From: Mesorhizobium sp. NZP2077
GTDB taxonomy: Bacteria > Pseudomonadota > Alphaproteobacteria > Rhizobiales > Rhizobiaceae
Direction: 5' to 3'
DNA length: 64,000 nucleotides
Assembly: GCF_013170805.1 (NCBI RefSeq)
Contig: NZ_CP051293.1
Location: forward strand, 4,160,001 to 4,224,000
Shown here: piece after piece, positions 47,669 to 56,996 of the stretch
Position numbering within the stretch: position 1 is the stretch's first letter
How the letters are laid out: each line of letters starts with the position of its first letter
The notes under the pieces: model-generated
Database searches by the model: none
Told to the model about the DNA's origin: nothing
The model's input: only the letters and a program-made list of their open reading frames with translations
Translations under genes and position numbers: made by a program

Positions 47669-49195
47669 GTGGACGCACCCCCGATCCATGACATTTTCGT
47701 CATCGGTGGCGGTATCAATGGCTGCGGTATTGCCCGCGATGCCGTTGGGCGCGGCTTTTCGGTTTTTCTGGCTGAGATGAACGATCTGGCCAGCGGAACC
47801 TCCTCTGGTTCCACCAAACTGATTCATGGCGGCTTGCGCTATCTCGAGTTCTATGAATTCCGCCTGGTGCGCGAGGCGCTTATGGAGCGCGAGGTCTTGT
47901 GGAAGAACGCGCCGCATATCATCTGGCCGATGCGCTTCGTTCTGCCCTATGCCAAGGGCCTGCGTCCGGCCTGGCTGATCCGGCTCGGTCTCTTCCTTTA
48001 CGACCACATTGGCGGGCGCAAATTGCTGCCTGCGACCAGGACGCTCGACATGGCAAGCGACCCGGCGGGCAAGCCTTTGAAACCCTTGTTCAAAAAGGCT
48101 TTCGAATATTCGGACGGCTGGGTCAATGACGCGCGGCTGGTGGCGCTTAATGCACGCGATGCCGCTGACCGCGGTGCAACCATCCGGACCCGCACCAAGG
48201 TCGTCGGTGCGCGCCGCGAAAACGGCCTTTGGACAATCAAGATCGAGAACCTGCAGAGCGGCGAGGCCGAAGAGATCAAGGCCCGGCTGCTGGTCAATGC
48301 CGCAGGACCGTGGGTCGATCATGTGCTTTCCGGCGTCGTCGGCCTGAACGATGTGCACAATGTCCGCCTGGTGCAGGGCAGCCACATCGTCATCGCCAAG
48401 AAGTTCGACGATCCGCGCGCCTATTTCTTCCAGAACAAAGACGGCCGCATCATCTTCGCCATTCCCTACGAGGAAGAGTTCACGCTGATCGGCACGACCG
48501 ACCAGGATTATCCCGGCGATCCGCACGATGTGAAGATCAGCGACACCGAGATCGACTATCTCTGTGCCGCTGCCAGCGAATATTTCGCGGTAGCCGTCAA
48601 GCGTTCCGACATCGTCTGGACCTATTCGGCCGTGCGTCCGCTCTATGACGACGGCGCCTCCAAGGCGCAGGAAGCGACGCGCGACTATGTGCTGAAGGCC
48701 GATGGCGGCGAGGGCGCCGCCCCGATCGTCAATGCCTTTGGCGGCAAGATCACGACCTATCGCCGGCTGTCGGAATCGATGCTGGAAAAGATCGAGGGTT
48801 TTCTCGGCAAGCGCGGCAAGCCGTGGACATCAGATGCGCCGCTGCCCGGCGGTGATTTCCCGGCCACGGGTTTCGACGCGCAAGTGGCGAAGCTGAAAAC
48901 GGCCTATCCGTTCCTCGATGCGCGCCTCGCCCGGCGGCTGACGCGGCTTTACGGGACCCGCGCTCAGGCTCTGCTTGGCCTTGCCAAGTCGAATGCCGAG
49001 CTCGGCCGTAATTTCGGTGGCGATCTCTACGAGGCCGAAGTGCGCTATCTCGTTGAAAATGAATGGGCCGTGACATCAGAGGATGTGCTGTGGCGGCGGA
49101 CCAAGCGCGGCCTGCATCTCAGCCGCGAGCAGGTCGCGGCACTCGATGAATTCATGCACGGCATAAGCCGGCGGCATGTCGCGGCCGCCGAATGA
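47669..49195 (+). CDS. glpD: Glycerol-3-phosphate dehydrogenase (aerobic, FAD)
   Basis: The 508-residue flavoenzyme has the FAD Rossmann motif VIGGGINGCGIARDAVGRGF, the GlpD segments SGTSSGSTKLIHGGLRYLE and VNAAGPWVDHVL, and NAFGGKITTYRRLSESML. It oxidises glycerol-3-phosphate to dihydroxyacetone phosphate and passes electrons to quinone at the membrane. A GGGAGGA ribosome site five bases before GTG 47669 fixes the start; an ATG eight codons earlier has none. Confidence 0.95.
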   Translation: MDAPPIHDIFVIGGGINGCGIARDAVGRGFSVFLAEMNDLASGTSSGSTKLIHGGLRYLEFYEFRLVREALMEREVLWKNAPHIIWPMRFVLPYAKGLRPAWLIRLGLFLYDHIGGRKLLPATRTLDMASDPAGKPLKPLFKKAFEYSDGWVNDARLVALNARDAADRGATIRTRTKVVGARRENGLWTIKIENLQSGEAEEIKARLLVNAAGPWVDHVLSGVVGLNDVHNVRLVQGSHIVIAKKFDDPRAYFFQNKDGRIIFAIPYEEEFTLIGTTDQDYPGDPHDVKISDTEIDYLCAAASEYFAVAVKRSDIVWTYSAVRPLYDDGASKAQEATRDYVLKADGGEGAAPIVNAFGGKITTYRRLSESMLEKIEGFLGKRGKPWTSDAPLPGGDFPATGFDAQVAKLKTAYPFLDARLARRLTRLYGTRAQALLGLAKSNAELGRNFGGDLYEAEVRYLVENEWAVTSEDVLWRRTKRGLHLSREQVAALDEFMHGISRRHVAAAE

Positions 49196-49237
49196 AGAGG
49201 GTCTTGAGCTGATGCAGAAAGCCTGGGAGGAGGCGTC

Positions 49238-50317
49238 GTGCTTGAACTGAGGAACGTCACCAAAACGGTCGGTGCGGTCGAGCATATACGCGACGTGTCG
49301 CTGACGCTGCAGCACGGCTCGCTCAACGTTCTGCTCGGGCCGACGCTTTCCGGCAAGACCAGCCTGATGCGGCTGATGGCCGGCCTCGATGTGCCGACCT
49401 CCGGCTCGGTCTGGTTCGATGGCCAGAACGTTACCGGCACGCCGGTGCAGAAGCGCAAGATCGCCATGGTCTACCAGCAGTTCATCAACTATCCGGCAAT
49501 GACCGTCTATGAGAACATCGCCTCGCCGCTCAGGGTGGCCGGCGTCGAGCAAGCCAAGATCGACAGCCAGGTGCGCGAAGCCGCGGGGTTGCTCAAGCTG
49601 ACGCCGTATCTCGACCGCACGCCACTCAGCCTATCGGGCGGCCAGCAGCAGCGCACCGCGCTGGCGCGCGCCATCGTCAAGAATGCCAGCTTGGTTCTGC
49701 TCGACGAACCATTGGCCAATCTCGACTACAAGCTGCGCGAGGAATTGCGGGCCGAATTGCCAAGGATTTTTGCTGCCGCCGGCACCATCTTTGTCTACGC
49801 GACCACAGAGCCTCACGAGGCTCTGCTTCTCGGCGGCAACACGGCGACGCTGTCGGAAGGCCGCATCACCCAGTTCGGGCCGACCATCGACGTCTTCCGC
49901 AAGCCAGTCGACCTGGTGACTGCGAGGACCTTCGCCGATCCGCCGCTCAACACCATCGTGCTGGCCAAGAAGGGCGCCGACTTCCTGCTCGAAGGCGGGG
50001 TCAAGCTGCCGGTGCCTTCCGAACTTGTCGGCATTGCAGACGGCAACTACACGATCGGTTTTCAGCCGCATCATCTGTCGCTCGAACGGCCCAACGCCTT
50101 GGCTGTGCCGGTGCGGGCCAAGGTCACCATCACCGAGATCACCGGGTCCGAGAGCTTCATCCATCTCGACTTCGCCGATGTGCGCTGGGTGATGTTGACC
50201 CATGGCATCCGCGATCTCGAGATAGACGAAGTGGTCGAGGTGTTCATCGATCCGCGTCACATCATGGTCTTCGACGAGCACGGCCGCGCCGTGACCGCAC
50301 CGAAGCTGGCGGCATAG
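49238..50317 (+). CDS. glpS: Glycerol ABC transporter ATPase GlpS
   Basis: The 359-residue ATPase of the MalK/UgpC type starts at GTG 49238 after GGGAGGAGG. Walker A reads GPTLSGKTS (Thr-Leu instead of the usual Ser-Gly-Cys-Gly), signature LSLSGGQQQRTALARAI, Walker B LVLLDEPLANLDY. The switch region is TTEPHEAL, where the usual aspartate and glutamine are altered. A TOBE-type domain follows from about residue 240. It pairs with GlpT. The set matches the glycerol transporter of Rhizobium leguminosarum. Confidence 0.9.
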   Translation: MLELRNVTKTVGAVEHIRDVSLTLQHGSLNVLLGPTLSGKTSLMRLMAGLDVPTSGSVWFDGQNVTGTPVQKRKIAMVYQQFINYPAMTVYENIASPLRVAGVEQAKIDSQVREAAGLLKLTPYLDRTPLSLSGGQQQRTALARAIVKNASLVLLDEPLANLDYKLREELRAELPRIFAAAGTIFVYATTEPHEALLLGGNTATLSEGRITQFGPTIDVFRKPVDLVTARTFADPPLNTIVLAKKGADFLLEGGVKLPVPSELVGIADGNYTIGFQPHHLSLERPNALAVPVRAKVTITEITGSESFIHLDFADVRWVMLTHGIRDLEIDEVVEVFIDPRHIMVFDEHGRAVTAPKLAA

Positions 50318-50326
50318 GAGGGCGAT

Positions 50327-51394
50327 ATGGCGCGCATCGACGTCAACCATGTCAGGCATTCCTACCTGCCGAACCCGCAGAAGGATGCGGATTTCGCCCT
50401 CAGGGAAGTACATCACACCTTCGAGGATGGCGGCGCCTACGCGTTGCTCGGGCCGTCCGGCTGCGGCAAGACCACGCTGCTCAACATCATTTCGGGGCTG
50501 CTGCATCCCTCGCACGGCCAGTTGCTCTTCAACGGCAGGGACGTCACCAACCTGTCGACGCAGGAGCGCAACATCGCCCAGGTATTCCAGTTCCCGGTCA
50601 TCTACGACACCATGACCGTCTACGACAATCTGGCCTTCCCGCTGCGCAATCGCGGCGTGCCTGAAGCCGATGTCGACCGCAAGGTGCGCGAGACGCTGGA
50701 GATGATCGACCTGGCGTCCTGGGCGAGGAAGAAGGCGAGGGGCCTGACCGCCGACCAGAAGCAGAAGATCTCGCTCGGCCGCGGGCTGGTGCGCTCCGAC
50801 GTCAACGCCATCCTGTTCGACGAGCCGCTGACCGTCATCGACCCGCACATGAAATGGGTGCTGCGTTCGCAATTGAAGCAGCTCCATCGCCGCTTCGGCT
50901 ACACCATGGTCTATGTCACGCACGACCAGACCGAGGCGCTGACCTTCGCTGACCAGGTCGTGGTCATGTACGATGGCGGCATCGTGCAGATCGGCACGCC
51001 GGCGGAACTGTTCGAACGGCCGCGCCATACCTTCGTCGGCTATTTCATCGGTTCGCCCGGCATGAACGTCATGCCGGTGGCGATCGAAGGCAGGACGGCA
51101 ACGCTCGGGTCGCAACAGATCGAGTTGCCAGGCGTACCGAAGGCGGACGGCAGCGCCGTCGAGCTTGGTATCCGTCCCGAATATGTGCGGCTGGGCCGCG
51201 AGGGCATGGCCATTTCGATCAGCAAGGTCGAGGATGTCGGCCGCCACAAGGTGGTGCGCGCCAAGCTGGAAGGTCGAGACATCGCCGCGGTGATCGGCGA
51301 GGACGAGACCGTGCCGGCCGAACCAAAGGTGCGGTTCGATCCGGCCGGCATCAACATCTATGCCGATTCCTGGCGTGTCGAGATGGGGGCATAG
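50327..51394 (+). CDS. glpT: Glycerol ABC transporter ATPase GlpT
   Basis: The 355-residue ATPase has Walker A GPSGCGKTT, a Q-loop in IAQVFQFPVIYD, Walker B AILFDEPLTVIDPH and switch His in VTHDQTEALTFADQ. The signature is degenerate (GLTADQKQKISLGRGL in place of LSGGQ). With GlpS, which has an altered Walker A but a good signature, the heterodimer would have unequal nucleotide sites. A TOBE domain lies at the C-terminus. The symbol follows the GlpSTPQV scheme and is not the glycerol-3-phosphate antiporter GlpT. Confidence 0.9.
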   Translation: MARIDVNHVRHSYLPNPQKDADFALREVHHTFEDGGAYALLGPSGCGKTTLLNIISGLLHPSHGQLLFNGRDVTNLSTQERNIAQVFQFPVIYDTMTVYDNLAFPLRNRGVPEADVDRKVRETLEMIDLASWARKKARGLTADQKQKISLGRGLVRSDVNAILFDEPLTVIDPHMKWVLRSQLKQLHRRFGYTMVYVTHDQTEALTFADQVVVMYDGGIVQIGTPAELFERPRHTFVGYFIGSPGMNVMPVAIEGRTATLGSQQIELPGVPKADGSAVELGIRPEYVRLGREGMAISISKVEDVGRHKVVRAKLEGRDIAAVIGEDETVPAEPKVRFDPAGINIYADSWRVEMGA

Positions 51395-52261
51395 ATGGAC
51401 AAGACCTGGAACAACAAGGCCTGGTTCCTCGTGCTGCCGGTGCTGGTGCTGGTGGCCTTCACCGCCGTCATCCCGCTGATGACGGTCGTCAACTATTCGG
51501 TGCAGGACACGTTCGGCAACAATGTCTTCACCTGGGCCGGCACCGAATGGTTCGAGGAACTGCTGTCGTCGAGCCGCTTCTGGGAAGCGATGGTCCGCAA
51601 CCTGATCTTTTCCTTCATCATCCTGGCGATCGAGGTGCCGCTCGGCATCTTCATCGCGCTCAACATGCCGAAAAAAGGCTGGGGCGTGCCGGTCTGCCTG
51701 GTGCTGATGTCGCTGCCGCTGCTGATCCCGTGGAACGTCGTCGGCACCATCTGGCAGGTGTTCGGGCGCAACGACATCGGGTTGCTTGGCTATTATCTCA
51801 ATGCGATCGGCATCGACTACAATTACGTGCAGGATCCGTTCGATGCCTGGGTAACGATCATTGTCATGGATGTCTGGCACTGGACCAGCCTCGTCGTGCT
51901 GCTCTGCTATGCCGGCCTGGTCTCGATCCCGGATGCCTTCTACCAGGCAGCCAAGATCGACGGCGCCTCGCGCTGGGCGGTGTTCCGCTACATCCAGCTG
52001 CCAAAGATGCAGCGCGTGCTTTTGATCGCGGTGCTGTTGCGCTTCATGGACAGTTTCATGATCTACACCGAACCCTTCGTCGTTACCGGCGGCGGGCCCG
52101 GCAATTCGACGACGTTCCTGTCGATCGACCTCGTCAAGACCGCGCTCGGCCAGTTCGACCTTGGTCCGGCGGCCGCGATGTCGCTGGTCTACTTCCTCAT
52201 TATCCTGTTGTTGTCGTGGGTGTTCTACACCGTGATGACCAACTACGACGCGGAGCGCTGA
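51395..52261 (+). CDS. glpP: Glycerol ABC transporter permease GlpP
   Basis: The 288-residue permease of the MalF/UgpA class has six helices and the EAA-loop YQAAKIDGASRWAVFRYIQLPKM-like segment near residue 190 (residues QAAKIDGAS followed by IQLPKM). It starts with the ATG directly after the glpT stop TAG. It forms the channel with GlpQ. Confidence 0.91.
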   Translation: MDKTWNNKAWFLVLPVLVLVAFTAVIPLMTVVNYSVQDTFGNNVFTWAGTEWFEELLSSSRFWEAMVRNLIFSFIILAIEVPLGIFIALNMPKKGWGVPVCLVLMSLPLLIPWNVVGTIWQVFGRNDIGLLGYYLNAIGIDYNYVQDPFDAWVTIIVMDVWHWTSLVVLLCYAGLVSIPDAFYQAAKIDGASRWAVFRYIQLPKMQRVLLIAVLLRFMDSFMIYTEPFVVTGGGPGNSTTFLSIDLVKTALGQFDLGPAAAMSLVYFLIILLLSWVFYTVMTNYDAER

Positions 52262-52262
52262 G

Positions 52263-53183
52263 ATGGCTGGCGCCAATGAACGAAGCGAGCGGAATGCGAT
52301 GAACGCAACGGCTGCATCGGGAGGCCTGGCCAGTTCGCTGTCGCAGAGCGACCTCGACAAGCGCATGCGCCGGCGCGGCGAGGAATCGCGCTGGTGGTGG
52401 ATCGTGCCGACGCTCTACATCTTCGTGCTGCTGTTGCCGATCTACTGGCTCATCAACATGAGCTTCAAGACCAATGCGGAGATCGTCAACTCGCTGACGC
52501 TCTACCCGCACGCACCGACGATCGCCAACTACGTCACCATCTTCACCGAGAAGGTCTGGTATTCCGGCTATATAAATTCGATCACCTATGTGGTCATGAA
52601 CATGGTGATTTCGGTGTCGGTGGCGCTGCCGGCGGCTTACGCCTTCTCACGCTACCGCTTCCTTGGCGATAAGCATCTATTCTTCTGGCTTTTGACCAAC
52701 CGCATGGCGCCGCCGGCGGTGTTCGCGCTGCCGTTCTTCCAGCTCTATTCGGCCTTCGGCCTGATCGACACACACATTGCGGTGGCGCTCGCCCACTGTC
52801 TGTTCAACGTGCCGCTGGCGGTGTGGATCCTCGAAGGCTTCATGTCGGGCGTACCAAAGGAGATCGACGAGACCGCCTATATCGACGGTTATTCGTTCCC
52901 GCGCTTCTTCCTGAAAATCTTCATGCCCCTGATTGCCAGCGGCATCGGCGTCGCCTGCTTCTTCTGCTTCATGTTCTCATGGGTGGAACTGCTGATCGCC
53001 CGTACGCTGACCACGACCGATGCCAAGCCGATCGCCGCAACCATGACCCGCACTGTCTCGGCCTCCGGCATGGATTGGGGGCTGCTCGCCGCCGCCGGCG
53101 TTTTGACGCTGATCCCCGGCGCGCTCGTCATCTGGTTCGTGCGCAACTACATCGCCAAGGGCTTCGCCCTGGGGAGGGTGTGA
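52263..53183 (+). CDS. glpQ: Glycerol ABC transporter permease GlpQ
   Basis: The 306-residue permease of the MalG/UgpE class has a hydrophilic N-terminus of about 40 residues, six helices and the EAA-loop DETAYIDGYSFPRFFLKIFM. It ends AKGFALGRV. Just after its stop, the last 20 bases before it are repeated 65 bases downstream. The symbol follows the GlpSTPQV nomenclature and is unrelated to the phosphodiesterase GlpQ. A start at the ATG 12 codons in (52299) is also possible. Confidence 0.91.
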   Translation: MAGANERSERNAMNATAASGGLASSLSQSDLDKRMRRRGEESRWWWIVPTLYIFVLLLPIYWLINMSFKTNAEIVNSLTLYPHAPTIANYVTIFTEKVWYSGYINSITYVVMNMVISVSVALPAAYAFSRYRFLGDKHLFFWLLTNRMAPPAVFALPFFQLYSAFGLIDTHIAVALAHCLFNVPLAVWILEGFMSGVPKEIDETAYIDGYSFPRFFLKIFMPLIASGIGVACFFCFMFSWVELLIARTLTTTDAKPIAATMTRTVSASGMDWGLLAAAGVLTLIPGALVIWFVRNYIAKGFALGRV

Positions 53184-53242
53184 TGAAACGAACGCAAGAG
53201 TTCGTCCGCAGCACCATCTTTGAGGGCTTCGCCCTGGGGAGG
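53158..53242 (+). repeat. Direct 20-base repeat of the glpQ 3' end
   Basis: AGGGCTTCGCCCTGGGGAGG occurs at 53158-53177 (last codons of glpQ) and again at 53223-53242, 65 bases apart. The second copy supplies the GGGGAGGA ribosome site of the DUF2160 gene. Confidence 0.85.
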
Positions 53243-53248
53243 ATATGA
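53183..53248 (+). other. 21-codon reading frame created by the glpQ tail duplication
   Basis: ATG 53183 to TGA 53248 reads MKRTQEFVRSTIFEGFALGRI. Its last eight residues echo the GlpQ C-terminus KGFALGRV. It follows the ribosome site GGGGAGGG and ends overlapping the next gene's start, so it may be translated, but probably has no function beyond coupling. Confidence 0.4.
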
Positions 53249-53538
53249 TCGTGAACTTCGACTTCTCCTGGATGGCATGGACCTGGCCGACGGCCGCTTT
53301 TTTTGGCGTCATCGCCCTGCTGCTGGTCGGCATGGGCGCCTGGGAATACGCCTCGCCGGGCGGCAATCCGCGCGTCGGCGTGCTGCGCTTCGAGACGACG
53401 CGCGGCGACCGCCTGTTCCTATCGCTGCTCGGCAGCGCTTTTATCCATCTCGCTTGGCTGGGTCTTGTCGGACCGAGCCTCTGGTGGGCTCTCGCTCTCT
53501 CCGTGGTCTACGCCATCGGCGTGTTCCGTTACGTATAG
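53245..53538 (+). CDS. DUF2160 small membrane protein of the glycerol transporter operon
   Basis: The 97-residue protein has three hydrophobic helices (about residues 15-35, 57-75, 78-95) and the sequence AWTWPTAAFFGVIALLLVGM with EYASPGG after it. DUF2160 proteins are encoded within glycerol-type ABC transporter operons between permease and binding protein; an accessory role in the transporter is inferred. It starts after GGGGAGGA supplied by the duplicated glpQ tail. Confidence 0.83.
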   Translation: MIVNFDFSWMAWTWPTAAFFGVIALLLVGMGAWEYASPGGNPRVGVLRFETTRGDRLFLSLLGSAFIHLAWLGLVGPSLWWALALSVVYAIGVFRYV

Positions 53539-53617
53539 AGGGGGAAACTGTTGGAGCGGCCGCGTGCCGGCGACCGCTCCAGATCGCACTTGAAACCTGA
53601 AACAGTGGAGGAAACAC

Positions 53618-55342
53618 ATGCGACGGCAATTTTTAACATCAACAACGGCCCTTGTCCTGGTGCTGGGCGTAGGCAATGCCTATGCCGGGATGGATGAGGC
53701 AAAAGCCTTTCTGGACAAGGAGATAGGCGGCGTGTCGACGCTTTCCCGCGCCGACCAGGAAAAGCAAATGCAGTGGTTTATCGACGCGGCCAAGCCCTTT
53801 GCCGGCATGGACATCAAGGTCGTCTCGGAAACCCTGACGACCCACAAGTATGAGTCAGAGGTGCTGGCACCGGCCTTTACCGCCATCACCGGCATCAAGG
53901 TCACGCATGACGTCATCCAGGAAGGCGACGTCGTCGAAAAGATCCAGACCCAGATGCAGACCGGGCAGAACATCTATGACGGCTGGGTCAACGATTCCGA
54001 CCTGATCGGCACGCACTGGCGCTACCAGCAGGTGCGCAACCTGACCGACTGGATGGCGGGCGAAGGCAAGGACGTTACCGATCCGATGCTCGACGTCAAC
54101 GACTTCATCGGCACCAAGTTCACCACCGCGCCGGACAAGAAGCTCTACCAGCTGCCCGACCAGCAGTTCGCGAACCTCTACTGGTTCCGTTACGACTGGT
54201 TCAACGACGAGAAGAACAAGGCCGACTTCAAGGCCAAGTACGGCTACGATCTCGGCGTGCCGGTCAACTGGTCGGCCTATGAGGACATCGCCGCGTTCTT
54301 CACCGGCCGCGATGTCAACGGCAAGAAGGTCTATGGCCACATGGACTACGGCAAGAAGGATCCGTCGCTCGGCTGGCGGTTCACCGACGCGTGGCTGTCG
54401 ATGGCCGGCAATGGCGACAAGGGCCTGCCGAACGGCCTGCCGGTCGACGAATGGGGCATCAAGGTCGACGCCAATTCGCGGCCTGTCGGCTCGTGCACCG
54501 CGCGTGGCGGCGACACCAATGGACCAGCATCGGTCTATGCCATCCAGAAGTATCTCGATTGGCTGAAAGCCTATGCGCCGCCGGAAGCCCAGGGCATGAC
54601 CTTCTCTGAATCCGGCCCCGTGCCGTCGCAGGGCAATGTTGCCCAGCAGATCTTCTGGTACACCGCGTTCACCGCCGACATGGTCAAGCCCGGCCTGCCG
54701 GTCATGAACGACGACGGTACACCGAAGTGGCGCATGGCGCCGTCGCCGCACGGCTCCTACTGGAAGGACGGCATGAAGCTCGGCTATCAGGACGTCGGTT
54801 CCTGGACGCTGATGAAGTCGACGCCGACCGACCGCGCCAAGGCCGCTTGGCTCTATGCGCAGTTCGTCACCTCGAAGACCGTTGACGTGAAGAAGAGCCA
54901 GGTTGGCCTGACCTTCATTCGCGACTCCACCATCCATGACAAGAGCTTCACCGAACGCGCGCCGAAGCTCGGCGGTCTGATCGAGTTCTATCGCTCACCG
55001 GCCCGTGTGCAGTGGACTCCGACCGGCACCAACGTGCCGGACTATCCGAAGTTGGCGCAGCTCTGGTGGCAGAACATCGGTGACGCATCCTCGGGTGCCA
55101 AGACACCGCAGGAAGCCATGGATTCGCTCTGCGCCGATCAGGAAAAAGTCATGGCCCGTATCGAGAAATCCGGTGTCCAGGGCGACATCGGCCCGAAGAT
55201 GGCCGAAGAGCATGACCTTGCCTACTGGAACGCCGACGCGGTCAAGGCCGGTAATCTCGCGCCTCAGCTGAAGCTCGAGCAGGAAAAGGACAAGCCGATC
55301 ACCATCAACTACGACGAACTGGTGAAGAGCTGGCAGAAGTAA
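53618..55342 (+). CDS. glpV: Glycerol ABC transporter substrate-binding protein GlpV
   Basis: The 574-residue protein has a signal peptide (residues 1-23, ending GNAYA) and a large type-2 binding fold with IKVVSETLTTHKYESEVLAP, YDGWVNDSDLIGTHWRY and QLPDQQFANLYWFRYDWF. It is longer than typical sugar-binding proteins (about 430), as for this glycerol-type family. It should capture glycerol in the periplasm for GlpPQ. Preceded by GGAGGAA. Confidence 0.9.
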   Translation: MRRQFLTSTTALVLVLGVGNAYAGMDEAKAFLDKEIGGVSTLSRADQEKQMQWFIDAAKPFAGMDIKVVSETLTTHKYESEVLAPAFTAITGIKVTHDVIQEGDVVEKIQTQMQTGQNIYDGWVNDSDLIGTHWRYQQVRNLTDWMAGEGKDVTDPMLDVNDFIGTKFTTAPDKKLYQLPDQQFANLYWFRYDWFNDEKNKADFKAKYGYDLGVPVNWSAYEDIAAFFTGRDVNGKKVYGHMDYGKKDPSLGWRFTDAWLSMAGNGDKGLPNGLPVDEWGIKVDANSRPVGSCTARGGDTNGPASVYAIQKYLDWLKAYAPPEAQGMTFSESGPVPSQGNVAQQIFWYTAFTADMVKPGLPVMNDDGTPKWRMAPSPHGSYWKDGMKLGYQDVGSWTLMKSTPTDRAKAAWLYAQFVTSKTVDVKKSQVGLTFIRDSTIHDKSFTERAPKLGGLIEFYRSPARVQWTPTGTNVPDYPKLAQLWWQNIGDASSGAKTPQEAMDSLCADQEKVMARIEKSGVQGDIGPKMAEEHDLAYWNADAVKAGNLAPQLKLEQEKDKPITINYDELVKSWQK

Positions 55343-55380
55343 GACTGCCTATGCGGGCGTTAGCGCTCGTGTGAAATTGG

Positions 55381-55412
55381 GGGAGGCGGCGCGTTGCCGT
55401 CTCCCTTCTTTG
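55381..55412 (+). terminator. Hairpin between glpV and glpK
   Basis: GGGAGGCGG / CCGTCTCCC (one mismatch) with a short GC-rich loop is followed by TTCTTTG. It lies about 40 bases after glpV and may give partial termination or protect the abundant binding-protein message. Confidence 0.55.
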
Positions 55413-55434
55413 TATCCAGGTGGAGGACGCGGGA

Positions 55435-56925
55435 ATGAACGGTTTTGTGCTGGCGATCGACCAGGGAACGACATCAACCCGGGCGATCCTGTTCGACGGC
55501 CAGATGAAAGTCGCTGGCAGCGGGCAGAAGGAATTCACCCAGCACTATCCGGCCTCCGGCTGGGTCGAGCACGATCCGGAAGAGATCTGGGCAAGCGTCG
55601 TGACGACCGTGAAGGCCGCATTGAAGGCTGCTGGCCGTACCGCCTCGGATGTCGCGGCGATCGGCATCACCAACCAGCGCGAAACCGTCGTCATCTGGGA
55701 CAGGACGACGGGCAAGCCGATCCACAACGCCATCGTCTGGCAGGACCGGCGCACCGCGCCGCTGTGCCAGAAACTGAAGAAGCAGGGGCTGGAGAAGAAA
55801 TTCACGCGCAAGACCGGCTTGCTGCTCGATCCCTATTTCTCGGGCACCAAGATCGCCTGGATGCTCGACAAGGTGAAGGGCGCCAGGAAACGCGCCGACA
55901 AAGGCGAATTGCTGGCCGGCACCATCGACAGCTTTTTGATCTGGCGGCTGACCGGCGGCGAGGTCCACGCCACCGATGCCACCAATGCCTCGCGCACGCT
56001 GGTCTACAACATCGAGAAAAACGCCTGGGACGACGAGCTTTTGGCGATTCTCAACATCCCGGCAAAAATGCTGCCGGACGTCAAAGACTGCGCCGATGAT
56101 TATGGCGTGACCGAGAAAAATCTGTTTGGCGCCGAGATAAAAATCCTCGGCGTCGCCGGCGACCAGCATGCCGCGACCATCGGCCAGGCCTGCTTTGAGC
56201 CCGGCATGATGAAATCCACCTACGGCACCGGCTGCTTTGCGCTGCTCAACACCGGCAGCGATCTGGTGCGTTCGAAGTACCGGCTCTTGACCACCATCGC
56301 CTATCGGCTGAACGGCAAGACGACCTATGCGCTGGAAGGCTCGATCTTCATTGCGGGTGCAGCCGTGCAATGGCTGCGCGACGGCATCAAGGTGATCGGC
56401 AAGGCCGAGCAGAGCGGCAAACTGGCTGCCGAGGCCGACCCGACGCAAAACGTCTATCTGGTGCCGGCCTTTGTCGGACTGGGCGCCCCGCATTGGGACG
56501 CCGACGCGCGCGGCGCCATCTTCGGACTGACCCGCAATTCCGGTCCGGCGGAATTCGCGCGCGCCGCGCTCGAATCCGTCGCTTACCAGACCCGCGACCT
56601 GCTCGACGCCATGCGCAAGGACTGGAAGGGCACTTCGGCCAAAACGGTTCTCCGGGTCGATGGCGGCATGGTGGCGTCGGACTGGACCATGCAGCGATTG
56701 GCCGACATTCTCGATGCGCCGGTCGACCGCCCGACCATCCTCGAGACGACCGCGCTGGGTGCGGCCTGGCTCGCCGGCTCGAAAGCCGGGGTGTGGCCGA
56801 AGGCGAAGGAGTTTGCTAAGAGCTGGGCGCTCGAGCGGCGGTTCAAGCCGGAGATGGATGTCTCCACGCGATCCGCCAAGCTGGCAGGCTGGCGCGATGC
56901 TGTGCGCAGGACCCTGAGCGCATAA
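55435..56925 (+). CDS. glpK: Glycerol kinase
   Basis: The 496-residue FGGY kinase has [67 protein letters not shown] and [19 protein letters not shown]. It makes glycerol-3-phosphate from imported glycerol for GlpD. GGAGG precedes the ATG at 55435. It closes the operon and a terminator follows. Confidence 0.96.
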   Translation: MNGFVLAIDQGTTSTRAILFDGQMKVAGSGQKEFTQHYPASGWVEHDPEEIWASVVTTVKAALKAAGRTASDVAAIGITNQRETVVIWDRTTGKPIHNAIVWQDRRTAPLCQKLKKQGLEKKFTRKTGLLLDPYFSGTKIAWMLDKVKGARKRADKGELLAGTIDSFLIWRLTGGEVHATDATNASRTLVYNIEKNAWDDELLAILNIPAKMLPDVKDCADDYGVTEKNLFGAEIKILGVAGDQHAATIGQACFEPGMMKSTYGTGCFALLNTGSDLVRSKYRLLTTIAYRLNGKTTYALEGSIFIAGAAVQWLRDGIKVIGKAEQSGKLAAEADPTQNVYLVPAFVGLGAPHWDADARGAIFGLTRNSGPAEFARAALESVAYQTRDLLDAMRKDWKGTSAKTVLRVDGGMVASDWTMQRLADILDAPVDRPTILETTALGAAWLAGSKAGVWPKAKEFAKSWALERRFKPEMDVSTRSAKLAGWRDAVRRTLSA

Positions 56926-56929
56926 GAAA

Positions 56930-56962
56930 AGGCCCGCGCCATTTCCGACGCGGGTCTTCTAC
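56930..56962 (+). terminator. Terminator after glpK
   Basis: GCCCGCG pairs with CGCGGGT around an eight- to ten-base loop, followed by CTTCTAC. AAAA on the upstream side could make it work for the convergent BA14K gene too. The T-run is short. Confidence 0.6.
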
Positions 56963-56996
56963 TCACACTTACCTGCTACTCATACTCATCCTTGGA

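Noticed and set aside
49631..52366. 911-codon minus-strand frame opposite the glycerol transporter genes
   Set aside because: Very long, but only the complement of GC-rich codons in glpS, glpT and glpP; no domain recognisable.
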